Positions 25,301 through 39,130 of a stretch of 64,000 nt of DNA are shown here, one piece after another. Position numbers and translations under genes: made by a program. This DNA is from Glandiceps talaboti (taxonomy: Eukaryota; Hemichordata; Enteropneusta; Spengelidae): the NCBI RefSeq assembly GCF_964340395.1, contig NC_135555.1, forward strand, positions 3,644,001-3,708,000. Direction: 5' to 3'. Under the pieces are notes generated by a model. The model did no database searches. It worked only from the letters and a program-made list of their open reading frames with translations, and was not told the origin of the DNA. Every line of letters starts with the position of its first letter. The stretch's first letter is position 1.

Positions 25301-26552
25301 GGCATCATACCACCACTTACACAATGATGCTACAAAAAATCCCCAAATATTCATATTTATAGCTTAAATTCTAATCCATCATACATACCAACTGAACAAC
25401 AATATACAAAGAGACAGACAGACAAATTACAATTCCTATAGACTTCATAGTCACACTATATGTGTAAGTTGAAAAGCAGGGAAGATCAGTGAAATAAGTC
25501 TCTGAAACTATAAGAGCTATCTCTGTTTTTCGTTGAAGCTGAAGAAAGATTTAAAGTTCTTAACCCAGTGACTACTGGCCTATAACATGTTTGCCTCACA
25601 TGACATGTACTTTTATAGAAATCACGGCACTGTTTGCTATCCTGACATTTTCTTGTGATGACGTAAAGGCTGACACCAAGGCCCCTGGGTTCAATTTTCT
25701 GTCTGCCAACAACGACCAGTTGTGGGATGTTGAGGCTGCTGATAAGACCACTGTCTCCATACTTCCTTTCTCTTACAAAATGAACACTTATAAATATTCT
25801 TTATATATCGTTCCCATGTCATGCCATCTTGCAAATTTCCTTCCCAGCATGACTTTTAAGTTTAAAACCCAGTGAAAACAGACATCAGTCATACGTTGTG
25901 TTATTTCATGCAGTCTTATGATTTATTGAATATTTATATGACGTCTTTATATAGAAAGAGAAAGCACTTTTGTATTATATATCTTTACTAGACTGGCTAT
26001 ATATGAATTATGGTAACAACTTAGTCTGGATCATTTCCTTTTTACCAACCTTGCATTTTAATTGGTTATTTCATTCCCTGTGTCTTAACATCTCCATCAA
26101 ACTGTCTCTCACATCACACACAGTGACACACAATCATGATTTACTATATTCTACTGAGGACTTTTTGTCTTTAAGAGATTCAATTTCACCAAAAACTGTA
26201 CACCACTCTTTGTTTGTTTGTTGTGGTTTTTTTTTTACAGGTGTTTCATTTCTCATAGATTCAAGTCTAAGCAAATCGTATTTCACAAGTTTTGAGTTTG
26301 TAATCTTTGTGAAGAGGAACATTTGTATTTTTTTTTTTTACAATGCCATAAAATCAAGACCATAAAACACAACAAATTTATAAAACCCAGCTAAGGTGAT
26401 TAAAGGTGTAGACAAAATAAGCCTGGTATAATGGGTGGAATCCATGGTGTTATACTGACCTCCTTCTTGACTTCAGTGCTACCTCAAGTTTACATTTGTT
26501 CAATTTCTGTCTGAAACACCACTAGTATCAATAGTCAAACAACATTTAGCTT

Positions 26553-26882
26553 AAAGTTGCAATTGGAACATTTAAACAAAAATATAGATAATATATTAAC
26601 TACCTCATAATATCGTAAATCCTAAACAGCACTGAATACACTTTTGTTTAGTTGTACACATAGTAGTACAGTGCAATAAATCCAAACAAATCTATTTTTT
26701 GGGTTCACACCAAAAGCTAAATGACCTCAATATAATCATGACTACAATCAATACAGATTAAATCAACCTCTAAACAATATGTACAGTGTGCAATTATTGA
26801 TATTTTAACAATTTTCAGTGAAATAATATTGTTGGTTGTCTGATCGATAATATTATATTGCAATTACAGCTAGTACAGCTTT
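26553..26882. mobile_element. Inverted-repeat element, family C, copy 1
   Basis: About 330 bp. The right end reads inward AAAGCTGTACTAGCTGTAA; the left end is a decayed AAAGTTGCAATTGGAAC. It shares internal blocks such as AAATCAACCTCTAA and TTGGTTGT in the same order with 49331-49675, which marks both as copies of one element. Confidence 0.65.
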
Positions 26883-27834
26883 AGTAAAGCTGTGAGTACC
26901 AAAGGTGGACAAAATCAGCCTCTTCAACCGGAAACCATGACATGAAATAACCCTAGGACAGCTATGTTATGGGTCCTTTTAGCAACATAGCAGACTATAC
27001 CAGCAACTTAGTACCATCATAAAGTTTCATTGTCTACTTCTTTTATCTTGATAGCAATTATCCACAGGTTGTGGGATATTTACTGGTAATTGCCACACAA
27101 AGCATCCGACTGGAAAGTCCACACCGCTAACAGACACACAAACCAGACATGTATATTACACAGCCCATTTCCTCCAATTCTGTGTTCTTTCTTTCCCCAT
27201 CTGTTAATTTTTATGTCTCTTGTCATTTTTAAAATCAGTCTCAAGGGTCATAATTTATTTCATTATTAAAGATTTTTTTTCATTTTTTTAACAGATGAAC
27301 TATATGTAAGTTTGGCTGACTTTGGAAAAGTTACACCAGTTGTACAAGATTGAAGTAATAAAAACAAATAGACCACTTGATTATTTTTAAATACTCCATG
27401 TCATTACTGACTGCACTAGTAATCTAGAAATACAATAAAAACATTCATCGTCTGCTATTTCTCTCAAAACATTTATAGTTCCCTATCTTCCTTAATATAA
27501 TATCATTGGCTGGGCAGGTCGTAAGAATTTTACTGGTCTATTGGGCAATTCAAAGCACCATTTAGGTCAGGCAGACCTAGACATCCTGATGTGTACAAAA
27601 TGTTTGCAATCTTTCAATGGTTATGTAAATTAAAGTCAAGCATACATTACGGTGTGTGAATTCAAATCATCAAATGCTTAAAACTTTCACATTGGTTTTT
27701 TTTTTTTTTTTTACATTGGTGACCTAACGATAGATGTATCTCAGGTTGGTGTTGCTAAGTATCTAATACAAGTACAGTAATCAGACTGGAATGTTATTAT
27801 TTTCACAACACTTGATACTCAAAAAGTCACGCAC

Positions 27835-27991
27835 GCAGACAAAGCATGCAGGCCTACCTGTAAATGTCACCTGTGGAAAACCACAAGGCATTTCTAGTCA
27901 GTCAGACAGACAGACAGACGGACGGACGGACGGACGGACGGACGGACGGACGGACGGACGGACGGACAGACAGACAGACAGACAGACAGTC

Positions 27992-28060
<69 letters not shown>

Positions 28061-28217
28061 AAGCATGCAGGTCTACCTGTAAATGTCAACAGTGGAAAAC
28101 CACAAGACATTTCTATTCAGAAAGACAGACAGACAAACAAAACATGACATGTACCTGCAACATCAACAATGGACAAGCACATGGCTTTTATGTCTGTCGT
28201 AAGACAGTTCATCAGTC

Positions 28218-28260
<43 letters not shown>

Positions 28261-28440
28261 GACACAGACAGATGGAAACCAACAGACAGACAGAGACAGA
28301 TGGAGACCAACAGACAGACACACAGAGAAAGAGACAGAGACAGAGAGACAGAGAGACAGAAACAGACAAAGCATACAGAACTATGTACCTACAATGTCAA
28401 CAGTGGATAACCCACAAACGCATTTCAGTCAGGTGCATGT
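27835..28440. repeat. Composite minisatellite with embedded GACA/GACG expansions
   Basis: A unit of about 70 bases (AAAGCATGCAGGTCTACCTG, then AAATGTCAACAGTGGAAAAC and CACAAGACATTTC) occurs four times, at about 27840, 28058, 28138 and 28367. The copies are separated by variable (GACA)n, (GACG)n and mixed GAGACA runs. The long Thr/Asp/Arg/Gln frames here are microsatellite artefacts. Confidence 0.88.
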
Positions 28441-28594
28441 AACTTGTCTACTGGTATTGGTAGGGATCAGTGAATTTTTCCATGCCAACTTTCTGTGAAA
28501 GCCTTTTACAGACCTAACACTAGTATATGAGTAAACATACAACTACTGACGGCTAGAAATCAAGATGGCCCTCACTGGACTTCTTGGGAGACAA

Positions 28595-28668
28595 GTGTTT
28601 ATATGCTTAAAGAACTATCCTGTATAAATAAAGATTATTATTATTATTACTATTATTTTATTATACCT
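28595..28668 (+). repeat. Retroposon-like 3' tail with (ATT)n
   Basis: The sequence CTATCCTGTATAAATAAAG runs straight into repeated ATT units. This form is common at the 3' ends of non-LTR elements and SINEs. The body upstream is not recognisable. Confidence 0.4.
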
Positions 28669-31255
28669 ATAACACCATTTTCATTCAACAGTTCTTACAA
28701 ACAATATCCCCTTTGAATATCACAAACGACATAACAAACAGCCATTATGGCATATATTACAAACATACACATGAATAAATAATTTGAAAATACACATATT
28801 TGCTGGTTGTCTGCTCTGTACAGCCCTTGTAAGTAACATCTGTTCTATACAATTAAACTTTTATTCCTCAATGTGAAAATTGTCTCATAAAAATATATTT
28901 ATTTTGATATCAGAAAAATTACTTGTAACACTTTGATAATATCATGCTGATATTTTCCTCTGATTGCCAAGTGTAACAAAATGTATGACATGGCTATTTA
29001 AGGTTGCTATTCTTATTCTTATTCTCAGCCGCTGATCAAACTATTCCTACAATATTAGTGCTAAATGCACAAAAGATTTGTCAATTTTACCAGCTACGTA
29101 TTCTCTCTGATTAATCTCAGATTCAGAGACTTTACTGAAGACACTAAATATAATTATGCAAATATATGTACATCATTTCCTAGAAAACATCACTTCCTAG
29201 AAAACATCGCTTGTGACTAAATCTGGAGGCAAACTGTCTAACACTGCTTTATGCAAATAAATGAGCAGATGGCTACAAAGCAGGAAACATATTAAATTGC
29301 AAATAACATTTCATAATAATATCCCGACAAGCACTCTGAAGTCGGTAACAGCACAACATATATTTGTAATGACTGACACTCAACAAGCTATTGAAATACA
29401 CATGTACATCTCGGCTTCCTCCATTTTGTATTGAATGAAAGTACTCAACACAGAAAGAATACTTCAAATCAAAAGTGTTTGATCTTCAACATGATCAAAG
29501 TAACATGTTGCACCCTAGGTGTTAGACGACTAATGGCTCAATGAGTTGTTTGCACAACATAGTTTCTGTGATGTCTGAACAATATATGTGTCTAGTGTCA
29601 CAGGTCATGCTGTACCAGTTTAAAACAAGCCACAATACAGAGTTTTCAGAAAAACGATATCAAATTAATATAACAATTTCATTTTTGGTGGCGGCTACAA
29701 ACTTTATGAAGTATAGTTGGCATTTTTGGGTACTTTTTAAATAAATGTTTAAAAATTTCAAAAGGACTTAACGCATTTAAAATGGGAAAACTTACTCTTT
29801 AAATGTCTGATTTCAAACTAAATCAACATATGAAACAACAGAGACAGACATGAACTCATCCTATTTCTAGAAATTTGACTTTTACCTGTTGCTTTCTAAA
29901 TTCTGTATGTCGTAGTGCATGATGATGAGACTCAGGGTCTCAAAAAGTGTGAAAAGCTGTCACATTTGAGGTAGGTAGAAAAGGTGCATATATGCATCAT
30001 TGATGACATACGTCAGATATACTCACATTCAGTGCTTTTCTGCTATGCTTTTCACATTTCCAGACATGACGTATGTCTTTGTGGATTGCGATCACCGCAA
30101 TTACTTAATTTACACCCAAAATGTAGCGTTTCAGACATGCGCACCTTTAGTCTATTCCATCGACAATCCAGACAATGAGACAAACACCACATGTGAGGCT
30201 GAGTTAACGTGACTTAAACCCAATAAACTCACGTAAATCATACATACATGGGACGATTGTATCAAATTTTATGAACGGCGGATCAACTGGTTCAAATAAC
30301 AGAAAATGTTGTTTACACAGAAAAAGTTGACTCTACCTTGAAATGTTGCCGTTTGAAAACTGAACTGTTAATCTGAAATTTGGGAAGAAGATAAAGCACA
30401 GACAGACAATATTATAATCCTCCTGCCTGGCTGTTCAGACAACACAATGGACCCTGCATATTATCATGTACATGTAAGTCTGTAAGCATAGCTGCCATTA
30501 TGTGCTTGTATTTCATTTTGCTAATACTGCTGTGCCAAGCCGAAGACGGACCTGAATTCCACAACCATAAAAGAGGTTCTCCACAATGTGCACAACATGC
30601 AAACATTTATCAACACCAACGGTTTGCAGACAAAACATGTAGTAATGAGAAGGATAGGATATTTAGGAGAACGTATCATACTCATGTGTTGTGTCTTACA
30701 TACCGATCAACACATACACCAAGTAAACCTTCTGCCCCTTGTCCTCATCTAAACCAGGTCAACAACTATAAATAATCCAAATTTGGGCTGACAAGGCAGA
30801 CAAATATGATACAAATCGGTCTGTTCACCCTCCATAGACATACCTGTCTCTGTTTACTGCTGATAAAGTGACACTTTTGGGAGAGCTGCCAACACTATGA
30901 GACCTGTCTGGAAATTTTACCCCTTCACACTTTCACACACAAACTTTCATCATGCAGTAAATTCTAGTAGGGGATGTGGGCGGGCTATAGTCATTCTTAG
31001 AATACTAAAACAATTCACAGCACATACAAGTGATTGAAATGAGGATGACTAAATAATTAACAAGTTTTTCAATTAAAATGCCATATGGTACATGTTTGAA
31101 AAAATTAATCAACTTTAGACTTTCAATTTAAATTTACATGTTACTTGATACACTGATTGCAATAGGATCAGGCACAACTGAATAATAGTGCTTTTTTTTC
31201 TCTCTCTCCTTTAATTTTTCATACAGAAGTTATGATTGAAGTTAATGACATTTAT

Positions 31256-31318
31256 ATGTACGTACGTACGTATGTATGTATGTATGTATGTATGTATGTA
31301 TGTATGTATGTATGTATG
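31256..31318. repeat. (GTAT)n microsatellite with CGTA start
   Basis: About 63 bases of tetranucleotide repeat beginning CGTACGTACG. Confidence 0.95.
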
Positions 31319-32256
31319 ACATCAATATCTGTCTGACATGGTGCTTCTTGTCGCTGTGTTAAAACAAATGTATGATTCCACAGCAGCACGATTTGTTTGT
31401 GAACTTTGTTACTAGACAAACATCAAAGTGTTTCCTTTTACGTTAGGCCCTATATATCTTGAAACTTCATACATCTATATGTAATAGTGAACAGCTTGAT
31501 GTGTTAAGAGCAATAACATTAAATCAAAGGTGTTTACTATATAGCCTTGTTTTTAAAAACTTGTGTGTGTTTCAATATATGAAGCTGTTGACATGTTTCA
31601 TTACTATGAAGGTTGTTTGCATCTGTCAATATCACAGGTTGTTTTCACGGTTCAACTTTGCTATTAGTACGTGTCTAGCACCCTGTCTTAATTATCACAA
31701 AAACCTTGAAAAGAAGAAAACAGGCTTTTGTATGTAATTTGTATCTGAGGCACTGTGTGAAATATATGCAATTTTCAAAACCCTTTGCTGTCAACCTTTA
31801 CGTATTACTGGTATGTTCCATATATAAACAGTTAAAGAAATCAAAGTCAAAAGCTAAAGTAAGCCCCATACTCAAAATAAATAATATCTATGTGGTCAAT
31901 TCGATGAGATCAACTCACCACCAATGACATCATGTTGATTTCTATCGAGTTGCTGGACATTGTATTTTATTGTACTTGTATAAATGAGTTCAAAGTATGT
32001 TATATTCAACAGATCTGACATCATACATATTTTGATATCATGCATAGTCGGTTTTCAAACCAATCATGTAATTACGACAGTGGTAATCCAGATTTTGTTT
32101 ATTAAGATAGACACATGCCAAAACTGTTGTTGAGATATGCAGCCACATAAAGCTATCAAATGGATGTTATGCACACAGTAGGGTAGCGGTTCTGATGACT
32201 TCCATAGTGTTGCCATATACATTATGGGGACTTCCAGTGCTTAGACTATCATGATT

Positions 32257-32495
32257 AGGCATAAAAAAAAATTGTGTTTTCGATTACATTCAATTTTAAA
32301 ATAGGTGGGGTAGGTAGATTTTTTATTTTAATCTATATATATTTTTTTTTCATGTGTAAGTGTCTAGTTCAGGTTTTCCATTGTTTTCCAAATAGTGTCT
32401 GTGTTGTTTATTTCTTCCTATCAGACGTACAACCATTACAGATTGGAAGAATAGTTTTATATTGTCTTTTTAAGTTGATGTCAGTTTTGCGAAAT
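32257..32495 (+). mobile_element. Inverted-repeat element, family B, truncated or diverged copy
   Basis: Over about 240 bases it matches the reverse complement of 56480-56730, including AATAGGTGGGGTAGGTAGAT, TGTCTAGTTCAGG and CATTACAGATTGGAAGAA. The similar open frames at the two sites come from this shared DNA repeat and are not evidence of a gene. Its right end no longer matches. Confidence 0.7.
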
Positions 32496-34956
32496 ACTAG
32501 GAAGAACTAGATTTTTCTCTGTTTGGCTTTAGAATTATACAGTTCCGTGTTGTTGTGCCCTCACACAATAGTAGCATTACATGTACTGACAGACAGACTG
32601 ACAGACAGACAGACAAGAATCATGACATTTGACAAGTTGGGCAAATCAAGACAGACTATGCACTCTTGTCTTGCGGTTTGATGAACATGACTTGTAGGTA
32701 GATGAACGTGGGATGGAATCAGTTGTCAGTGATGGAACAAAATTTATCGTACAGTACAGTCTCACTGTACAAATAACATACCAGAAGTGGGGTAAAACTT
32801 AAATCAAACTTTCTAGTTTTCAGTTATTTCTATAAGTTTCACACACATCACAGTGAAATTCGCAACAGGTGTATAACTGTGATACTGCATGTCCACCATT
32901 TTTGTATCATGTTGGAATAAAATTTATGAGATGTACAGCAGATGTTGACTCATAAGTTAGTGTATTTATATAAATATATGCTGTATTACATCAGAATTGT
33001 TTGTACCAGATACTGATGTTCATATTAATGATCAAATTAATGTAGCTAATATGTACTTAAAATTAGTCACTAATTTTGAAAAGGGCAGCACAAAAGTACA
33101 AGTTGGTAAAAAGAATCAAATTCCAAACCTATTTGTTTATTCTAAGGATAATATTTTACATTGATCACATTTCCCCTTTGTTCTAAAAAAGTATGGCAAA
33201 AACAAAATCCATGAAAGCTGTCAGACAATCAAACTGTGGACATGTCTCTTTAGCTCATAAAACTTCACTTTTTAACATTCAAGGCATAATTTAGTAATAC
33301 TTCCAGGATATGATTCATTCTGTTTTCTTCCTATATCATATTTCATGAGGAAAATGCCGGAAAGATAATTTCTATTACAGAAGAAAGAGAATTGGTCTGG
33401 AATAAGGTTGTTAAAAGCATGGCAAGTATATTCACCTTGCGGTACTATATTTGTCTGACATCTGCATGAACCTGCCTCTTTTTCTTGATTTTTCAATTTT
33501 TTTTATATCAAAACAGATCGACTGCGGCCAAATTACATAGTTTTCATTTCCAATTTTCATACTACATGTATCTTCTTTCAAAAGCCGTTGATTGTCTGCG
33601 CTCAATCCACAGGAGATCATCTGTCTGATAGTGCTTGTGTTCTAAGTTGTGCAGTAATAATAAAATTTTCACGCCTTCAAAATTAATCAGACTAGCTACA
33701 TAATGACAATGTCTCTCTGTCAGTCAGTGCTGATCAGCTTACCTACGTGACAGGTGAAAAAGTTGTCTGTCAGTCTGTGAAAATTCATTAACGATCTTGG
33801 CTGTTTCAAAAAAAAATACTGTGTAACCAGATTACGCTTCAATTTAAGATCAGGTTATTCCAAAATAAAACCAACCAATTTGTGGAAACGATAATACGTA
33901 CATTGCACCTAATATCGGAAACCATAAATAAGGCAATCAGACTGAAAAGATCCAAGCACAAAGAACATGACAGCGACCAACTATTTTTCTTTTAAAAATT
34001 TAATTTGTGTCACGGTAGATTATAGTAGTCTGAAGCTGATCAGACAAGTATTACAGAGTTTGAATCCATTTCCATTTAGGGATCATAAATTTTGGATTTA
34101 GATCTAAGAGTCTGACAGGGCCTAGGATACAGCATAGATGTGACTGGTGACTAAGTATCACTGGGGAACTGTAAATTTTCATGTTAAAAGTAGGAAACTG
34201 AATACAACGGGTTTCACCTTTCCTCCTGGGGAGGAACCTTCCCAAATTTGAAATATGACAGAGTTTGGTGAAGTCAAGGAATTATTACTCAGCATGATGT
34301 TGATGAATTGTAGCATTATGTTCCCTAATTACTTTTGGATTCATATGTTCTCACAAAACTGGCAATTCTGACAGCGAATGAAAACTCTAGTCAACCATTT
34401 TATTCTTTACTCCAAATTTTAGAATTTAGACAGCTTGACAAGTGTCAACATTTTTACCATTCATAACCATAAAATCAAACCAGTACTGTACTTTGCTGTT
34501 GTTAATAGGCCTATGATTAATAATAGTACGAAATAACCTTCAATTCATTCAAAAGAGTGTACAATGTTGAAGACTTCATCTCGTTTATTTTCTCTCAGCA
34601 AACTAACATTATATCAACGCTATGAAAATTTACTGAGTAAAAATAACTATATGACTGGAATTTCAATGGGAAACTTCATTTTTCTTCTTTTTTTGTACCA
34701 CTTGGAAGAAAGTGAAAAAGGTAAAAGTTGAAAAAAAATTTTATTTTATCATAAAAAACATGCATTGTCATATAGTTGGCATATTGTTGGGATTCACTAA
34801 TATCTTGGATATTTGAGTTTCTTGGAAAAAGAGTGACTAGAAAATTGTGACAATGACACTGAAGTACAAGTGATATGTTGTTTCAATTCTGATGCCCAAA
34901 GGTACATGTATACTATAAGCTGAGCAGTCATACTATAGTTTCTGGGTTAGTGAACA

Positions 34957-34965
34957 TAGACAGGC

Positions 34966-35036
<71 letters not shown>

Positions 35037-35092
35037 TAGATGGACAAGACAAAGACAGGCAGGCAAGTAGGTAAGCAGGCAGGTAGACAGGC

Positions 35093-35133
<41 letters not shown>

Positions 35134-35224
35134 GCTACCAAGATGGACAAGACAAAGACACAGGCAGGCAGCCAGGCAGCCAGGCAGACAGAGATAGAGA
35201 TAGAGATAGAGATAGAGATAGAGC
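34957..35224. repeat. (ACAG)n with AGGC and GATA patches
   Basis: Two ACAG tracts separated by GATGGACAAGACAAAGACAG and GGCAG-rich sequence. That linker recurs at 35141-35162. It ends in GATAGA repeats. Confidence 0.93.
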
Positions 35225-35856
35225 CAGGGGAAATGCTACCCACAAAGTACAACTGACTCTTTGTTCAGTTGATCAAATATGACCCTCATTTCCAGGACCC
35301 AGATATCTGCATATGAATACTTTGCACATATCAATATTGAAATGTACATGCCAGTGAGTATACCTGTGTGTGAAGTGCAAATTCCGACCACAATCAAACA
35401 ACTCTACCGTAGCTCTCATCAAGTTTCATTCCCTATAATAACCTAAAGACACACTTTATGAGTTCAGTGTACTTTCAGCATGTTGACGTAACATTATCCT
35501 ATATGCTATCCATGGCTTTGAATCTCTTTTCATGTTTGTTGATCAATCACAGAATTCTGTCCAATAATATAAGGTTTGTGTTTATTGATGGCAGTTGTGT
35601 AATGTCCAAATATCGTATTTATTTCATATCAGGACGCTACTTATACACTCATTTGCATGAACAACTTTTAGTTCATGATTTCTCATTGAGCTAGATGGGG
35701 GGGGGGGGGGAGAGATCTTGAGATTTGAAGCCATGGATAGCCTCTAGACTATTATACCAGACACACTATTATGACCACAGGTCATGTGACACACACTTAT
35801 ATTTGTCATTGCTTGTCTATACCAAGGAACTCAAAACTCCATAAAAGCTTGCATTT

Positions 35857-36256
35857 AAAGGAAAAGTCCAGTCAGACTTATTTCTACCTTAACCATTGCT
35901 ATCAACTTAAATATGATTTTAGCAATAAACTAGCACCCTAGAAACTTACTCAACTCTTACAAATCTTGTAACTTAACAAATGCAAAGTGTCCTAAGACAA
36001 AGAGATGAAGGTATTCATGACATCATCACCAGAGGTTTCCCCAAAAAATCCTTGCTGGAAATATCAATACAATTGTTCTGAAGGTACAAATAAGCCTGGT
36101 AATGAAAATACCTGGGGACATGATGACAACTGGTTTTCATCCCCAGTTTATTTAAAAATCACTTCTGTACATACAAAAACAAACTTTTCATACATAAAAA
36201 AGTGACAATATTGTTTTGTGTTACTTTGAAAGAAAATTCATAGTAAACCTTTAAGC
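35857..36256. repeat. Possible dispersed repeat with TTTAAAGG ends
   Basis: The segment begins TTTAAAGGAAAAGTCCAGTC and ends with the inverted CCTTTAA. It is flanked by GCA on both sides. A diverged resemblance (AGTCTAGTCAGA, TTACTCAACT, ATCTTGTAA in order) is seen at about 43350-43480. The ends are short, so this is tentative. Confidence 0.3.
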
Positions 36257-37862
36257 AAAATTCCTCAATACCTCATCAATTTGGCAGCTTTAAACTTAAT
36301 AGCTCTGTGGCTAGGCACATTAGAAGGCAGGGTGATGTGAGGTAGAGGGTGGGGATGATGGATAGTAAGAGAGAGAGAAGTCATTCCTGTTGTAACTAAA
36401 TCAGAATGCTTTATTTCCATGTAATGAATTCATTCCAACTACTTTGAAAACCAAACAACAAACTGAAGGGGGGGGGGGGGGGGTCGTCTTCTAAATTCTG
36501 AACTCAGACAGCCTGACTTAGTATCGATTCAAGGAACGTTTTCATTCTAAATAGCTAACAGTGTGATTGAAATTCAATGATGCAGATCAAGAGGTATCAA
36601 TACTATGGCAGGGAAGATAGCACACAGTACATCTTTGGGTTTTGGGGCAAAAATGCATAACTGTAACATAACCTTGAAGTTGAATGAGGCTTGGGACTAT
36701 GAATATATAAACCCTTCATTCAGCTTGGGCAATTTGCATAAGTTTTGATTTTCACTTTTACAAGACAATATATGTATAGCATAAGCTGATGTCATTTGGA
36801 CTTTGTATAAAAGTCAGTGCCTTAACTTTTGTTTGGAACTCTGCATAAGCGTCCACTATTGCTGAACTATGTATATTGGCTTTTTTTTGGCAAAATAACT
36901 TTGCATGAATACAAGTAAACACAGTACAAAAATAAAACTGCATGTTTGAATTTCCAGCTAGATACTATTCATGTTGTGGGCCTATCGTCATTCTAGTATG
37001 CAAAGACGTGTCTTTTTTCAATTCTTAGCCATTATGTGAACTCACATACATGTCATGGGGATCTACGCTGATGTCCTCCTGTCATATCTAATTTGATAAA
37101 TATTAAAGTTCTATGTATTGTAATGGAGACATTTGAATGACCTTGTTCGGGTTATGTGACTTAGATATTATATATAGAATAGTAACTTGAATAATTCTAA
37201 TTTTTCACGTTCCATTCACGCCACACAAAATGAACTGATATGTATACATATCGATACTATATACAACAACACAGGGAACAACCCCAAACCCAATGTCTGT
37301 CTATACGATCTATCACTGCAAACTTCAACTCTCTATATATCTACACAATTCAAATATTAAAGTCGTTATCCTTGTTAACTAACTCACAAAGGTAGGGTGA
37401 AAAGTTCCTCGGTCTTTCCTTTACATTTCGTTTTGATTATGTGGTATTTCTAATTCAAACATATTAGCAACGCCTGATAAAATTTCTTATTTCTAGTATT
37501 ATTAGCTAGCTAATAACCCAGTCAAAACATGGTACTTGCATATTAACTGATTACATACAATGAATATATAATTCCATTATAAGAATACTATTATATAAAA
37601 GCATATAGTCAATAGTTTGCACTACCTTTTCATCAGGGAGTGGCAGAGATAAGAATGCTACTAATTTTAAAAGGGCTTTCTTTTCATTTATTTAGGTGAC
37701 TGGTGAACTGACACTAAGAGCTGGGCGAGGGACTGCATTGTATTAATTTCATTGTAATATTACATAACCATAAATGTACATTTTTGAATATATTAATTGT
37801 GGAGCTAAATACAATAAGGTATTATATACATTTAAGCCTTGTTAAAAGTTGATGACAAGTGC

Positions 37863-38133
37863 CAGGGTTTTAAGTAATAATATACTGCAGTATATATAAC
37901 ATAAATATTGCCATTCATACATGTACATAAACTACTGTATATCATGAATATTGTTACCACTGTTTTGCGAAGGTTGGGAAACTCCGGTAACAGAAAGGGG
38001 AAAAGGGGTAAAAGTTGCTTTTCAGTAGTTTCCCATACAATCTACCATAATTTTGTTTGGGAACCCTGGTAAAATTACTGGGGAACCTGGTAGGTTTTAC
38101 CTGCTTACCAACTTTAAGTTAATGAAAACCCTG
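37863..38133. mobile_element. Possible MITE with CAGGGTTTT ends
   Basis: The left end CAGGGTTTTAAGTAA and the right end, read inward, CAGGGTTTTCATTAA match at 12 of 15 bases. The interior contains GGGAACCCTGGTAA, also found in the short repeats at 12855-13040. CAG ends suggest hAT, but I see no 8-bp duplication. Confidence 0.4.
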
Positions 38134-38823
38134 GTCATACATAGTATAACACATTCATACTTGGGTTTTCTGCATGATACCACCCACCATCTAAGGACCA
38201 CATGTGGTACATTACTCTAGAGATAGTGATGCGCTACACAAAGACATGTATTACTGGGTGTCTAATTGACAATTCCACCCTTTCAGACGCACAGCGCCTT
38301 CGGCTAGAAGATTCATAAAACAGAGAAACCTTGTTCTCCGTGAACTCTCACCATCAACTTCTTTATGGATTTGTACATTAGTAATGCTGGGTGTAATATA
38401 TGTGTCCTACATACTGATATGGCCGCCCTACTTTTCATACTTCAGGCAGTATCCAGCTACAGCTACTTGTTTTGGTTTCACTCTTTTAATAAACCTCATG
38501 GGTAGTCCTCGCATAAAATAACAAAGTATCTAAGAAAAGAATGAATTCCGTCTGGTTTGTGGATAAATCCAATTTTACGGGCACCAAGACAATATCTTAT
38601 GAGGTTTACAATATAAATAGCTAAATTACTTTGTAGTAGTTAAGTTTCTTGGATTTTTCATCACTGTCACCCTACAGAAATTACGGTTAAATGTATACAA
38701 CATACAACATTTTTCTGTCTGAAAACATTTTCGAAAAATCTTGAGTAAGAGTTACAAATGTAAAATTAATGGAAAGCAATTCAGAAAATATGGATTATAT
38801 TAATTTGGCTCTTTCACTATGAT

Positions 38824-39130
38824 ACCTCCAATTATGTAAATATCACCTCATTGATATACATACAAGTCACATCAGCCAAACAGAAATATACAAGCCCTAA
38901 AAACCTCCAATTATGCAAATTACACCCCATTGATGTACATGGAACATTAGCCAAACAGATATGTACAAGTCATAGTCCAAAACACCTCCAATTATGCAAA
39001 TTACACTTCATTGATGTACATGGAACATAAGCCAAACAGATATGTACAAATCATGGTCCAAAAGACCTCCAATTATGCAAATTATCACTTCATTGGTGTA
39101 CATGGCACATCAGCCAAACATACAAGAGTC
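38824..39130. repeat. Minisatellite, about 81-bp unit, four copies, carrying octamer motifs
   Basis: Four units beginning CCTCCAATTATGCAAATTAC, with CATTGATGTACATGGAACAT and AGCCAAACAGATATGTACAA following. The octamer ATGCAAAT is exact in units 2-4 (38913, 38994, 39075) and ATGTAAAT in unit 1. Confidence 0.92.

Noticed and set aside
25591-25875. Plus-strand frame with fairly coding-like codon use (KAPGFNFLSANNDQLWDVEA region)
   Set aside because: The opposite strand is equally open here, no domain is recognised and there are no convincing splice partners. It could be an old repeat fragment, which I cannot decide without a search.
30500-30775. Plus-strand frame of 91 codons starting MCLYFILLILLC, resembling a secreted peptide
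   Set aside because: The hydrophobic start is followed by a composition with no domain, cysteine pattern or splice context, and no neighbouring exon. A chance frame is more likely.
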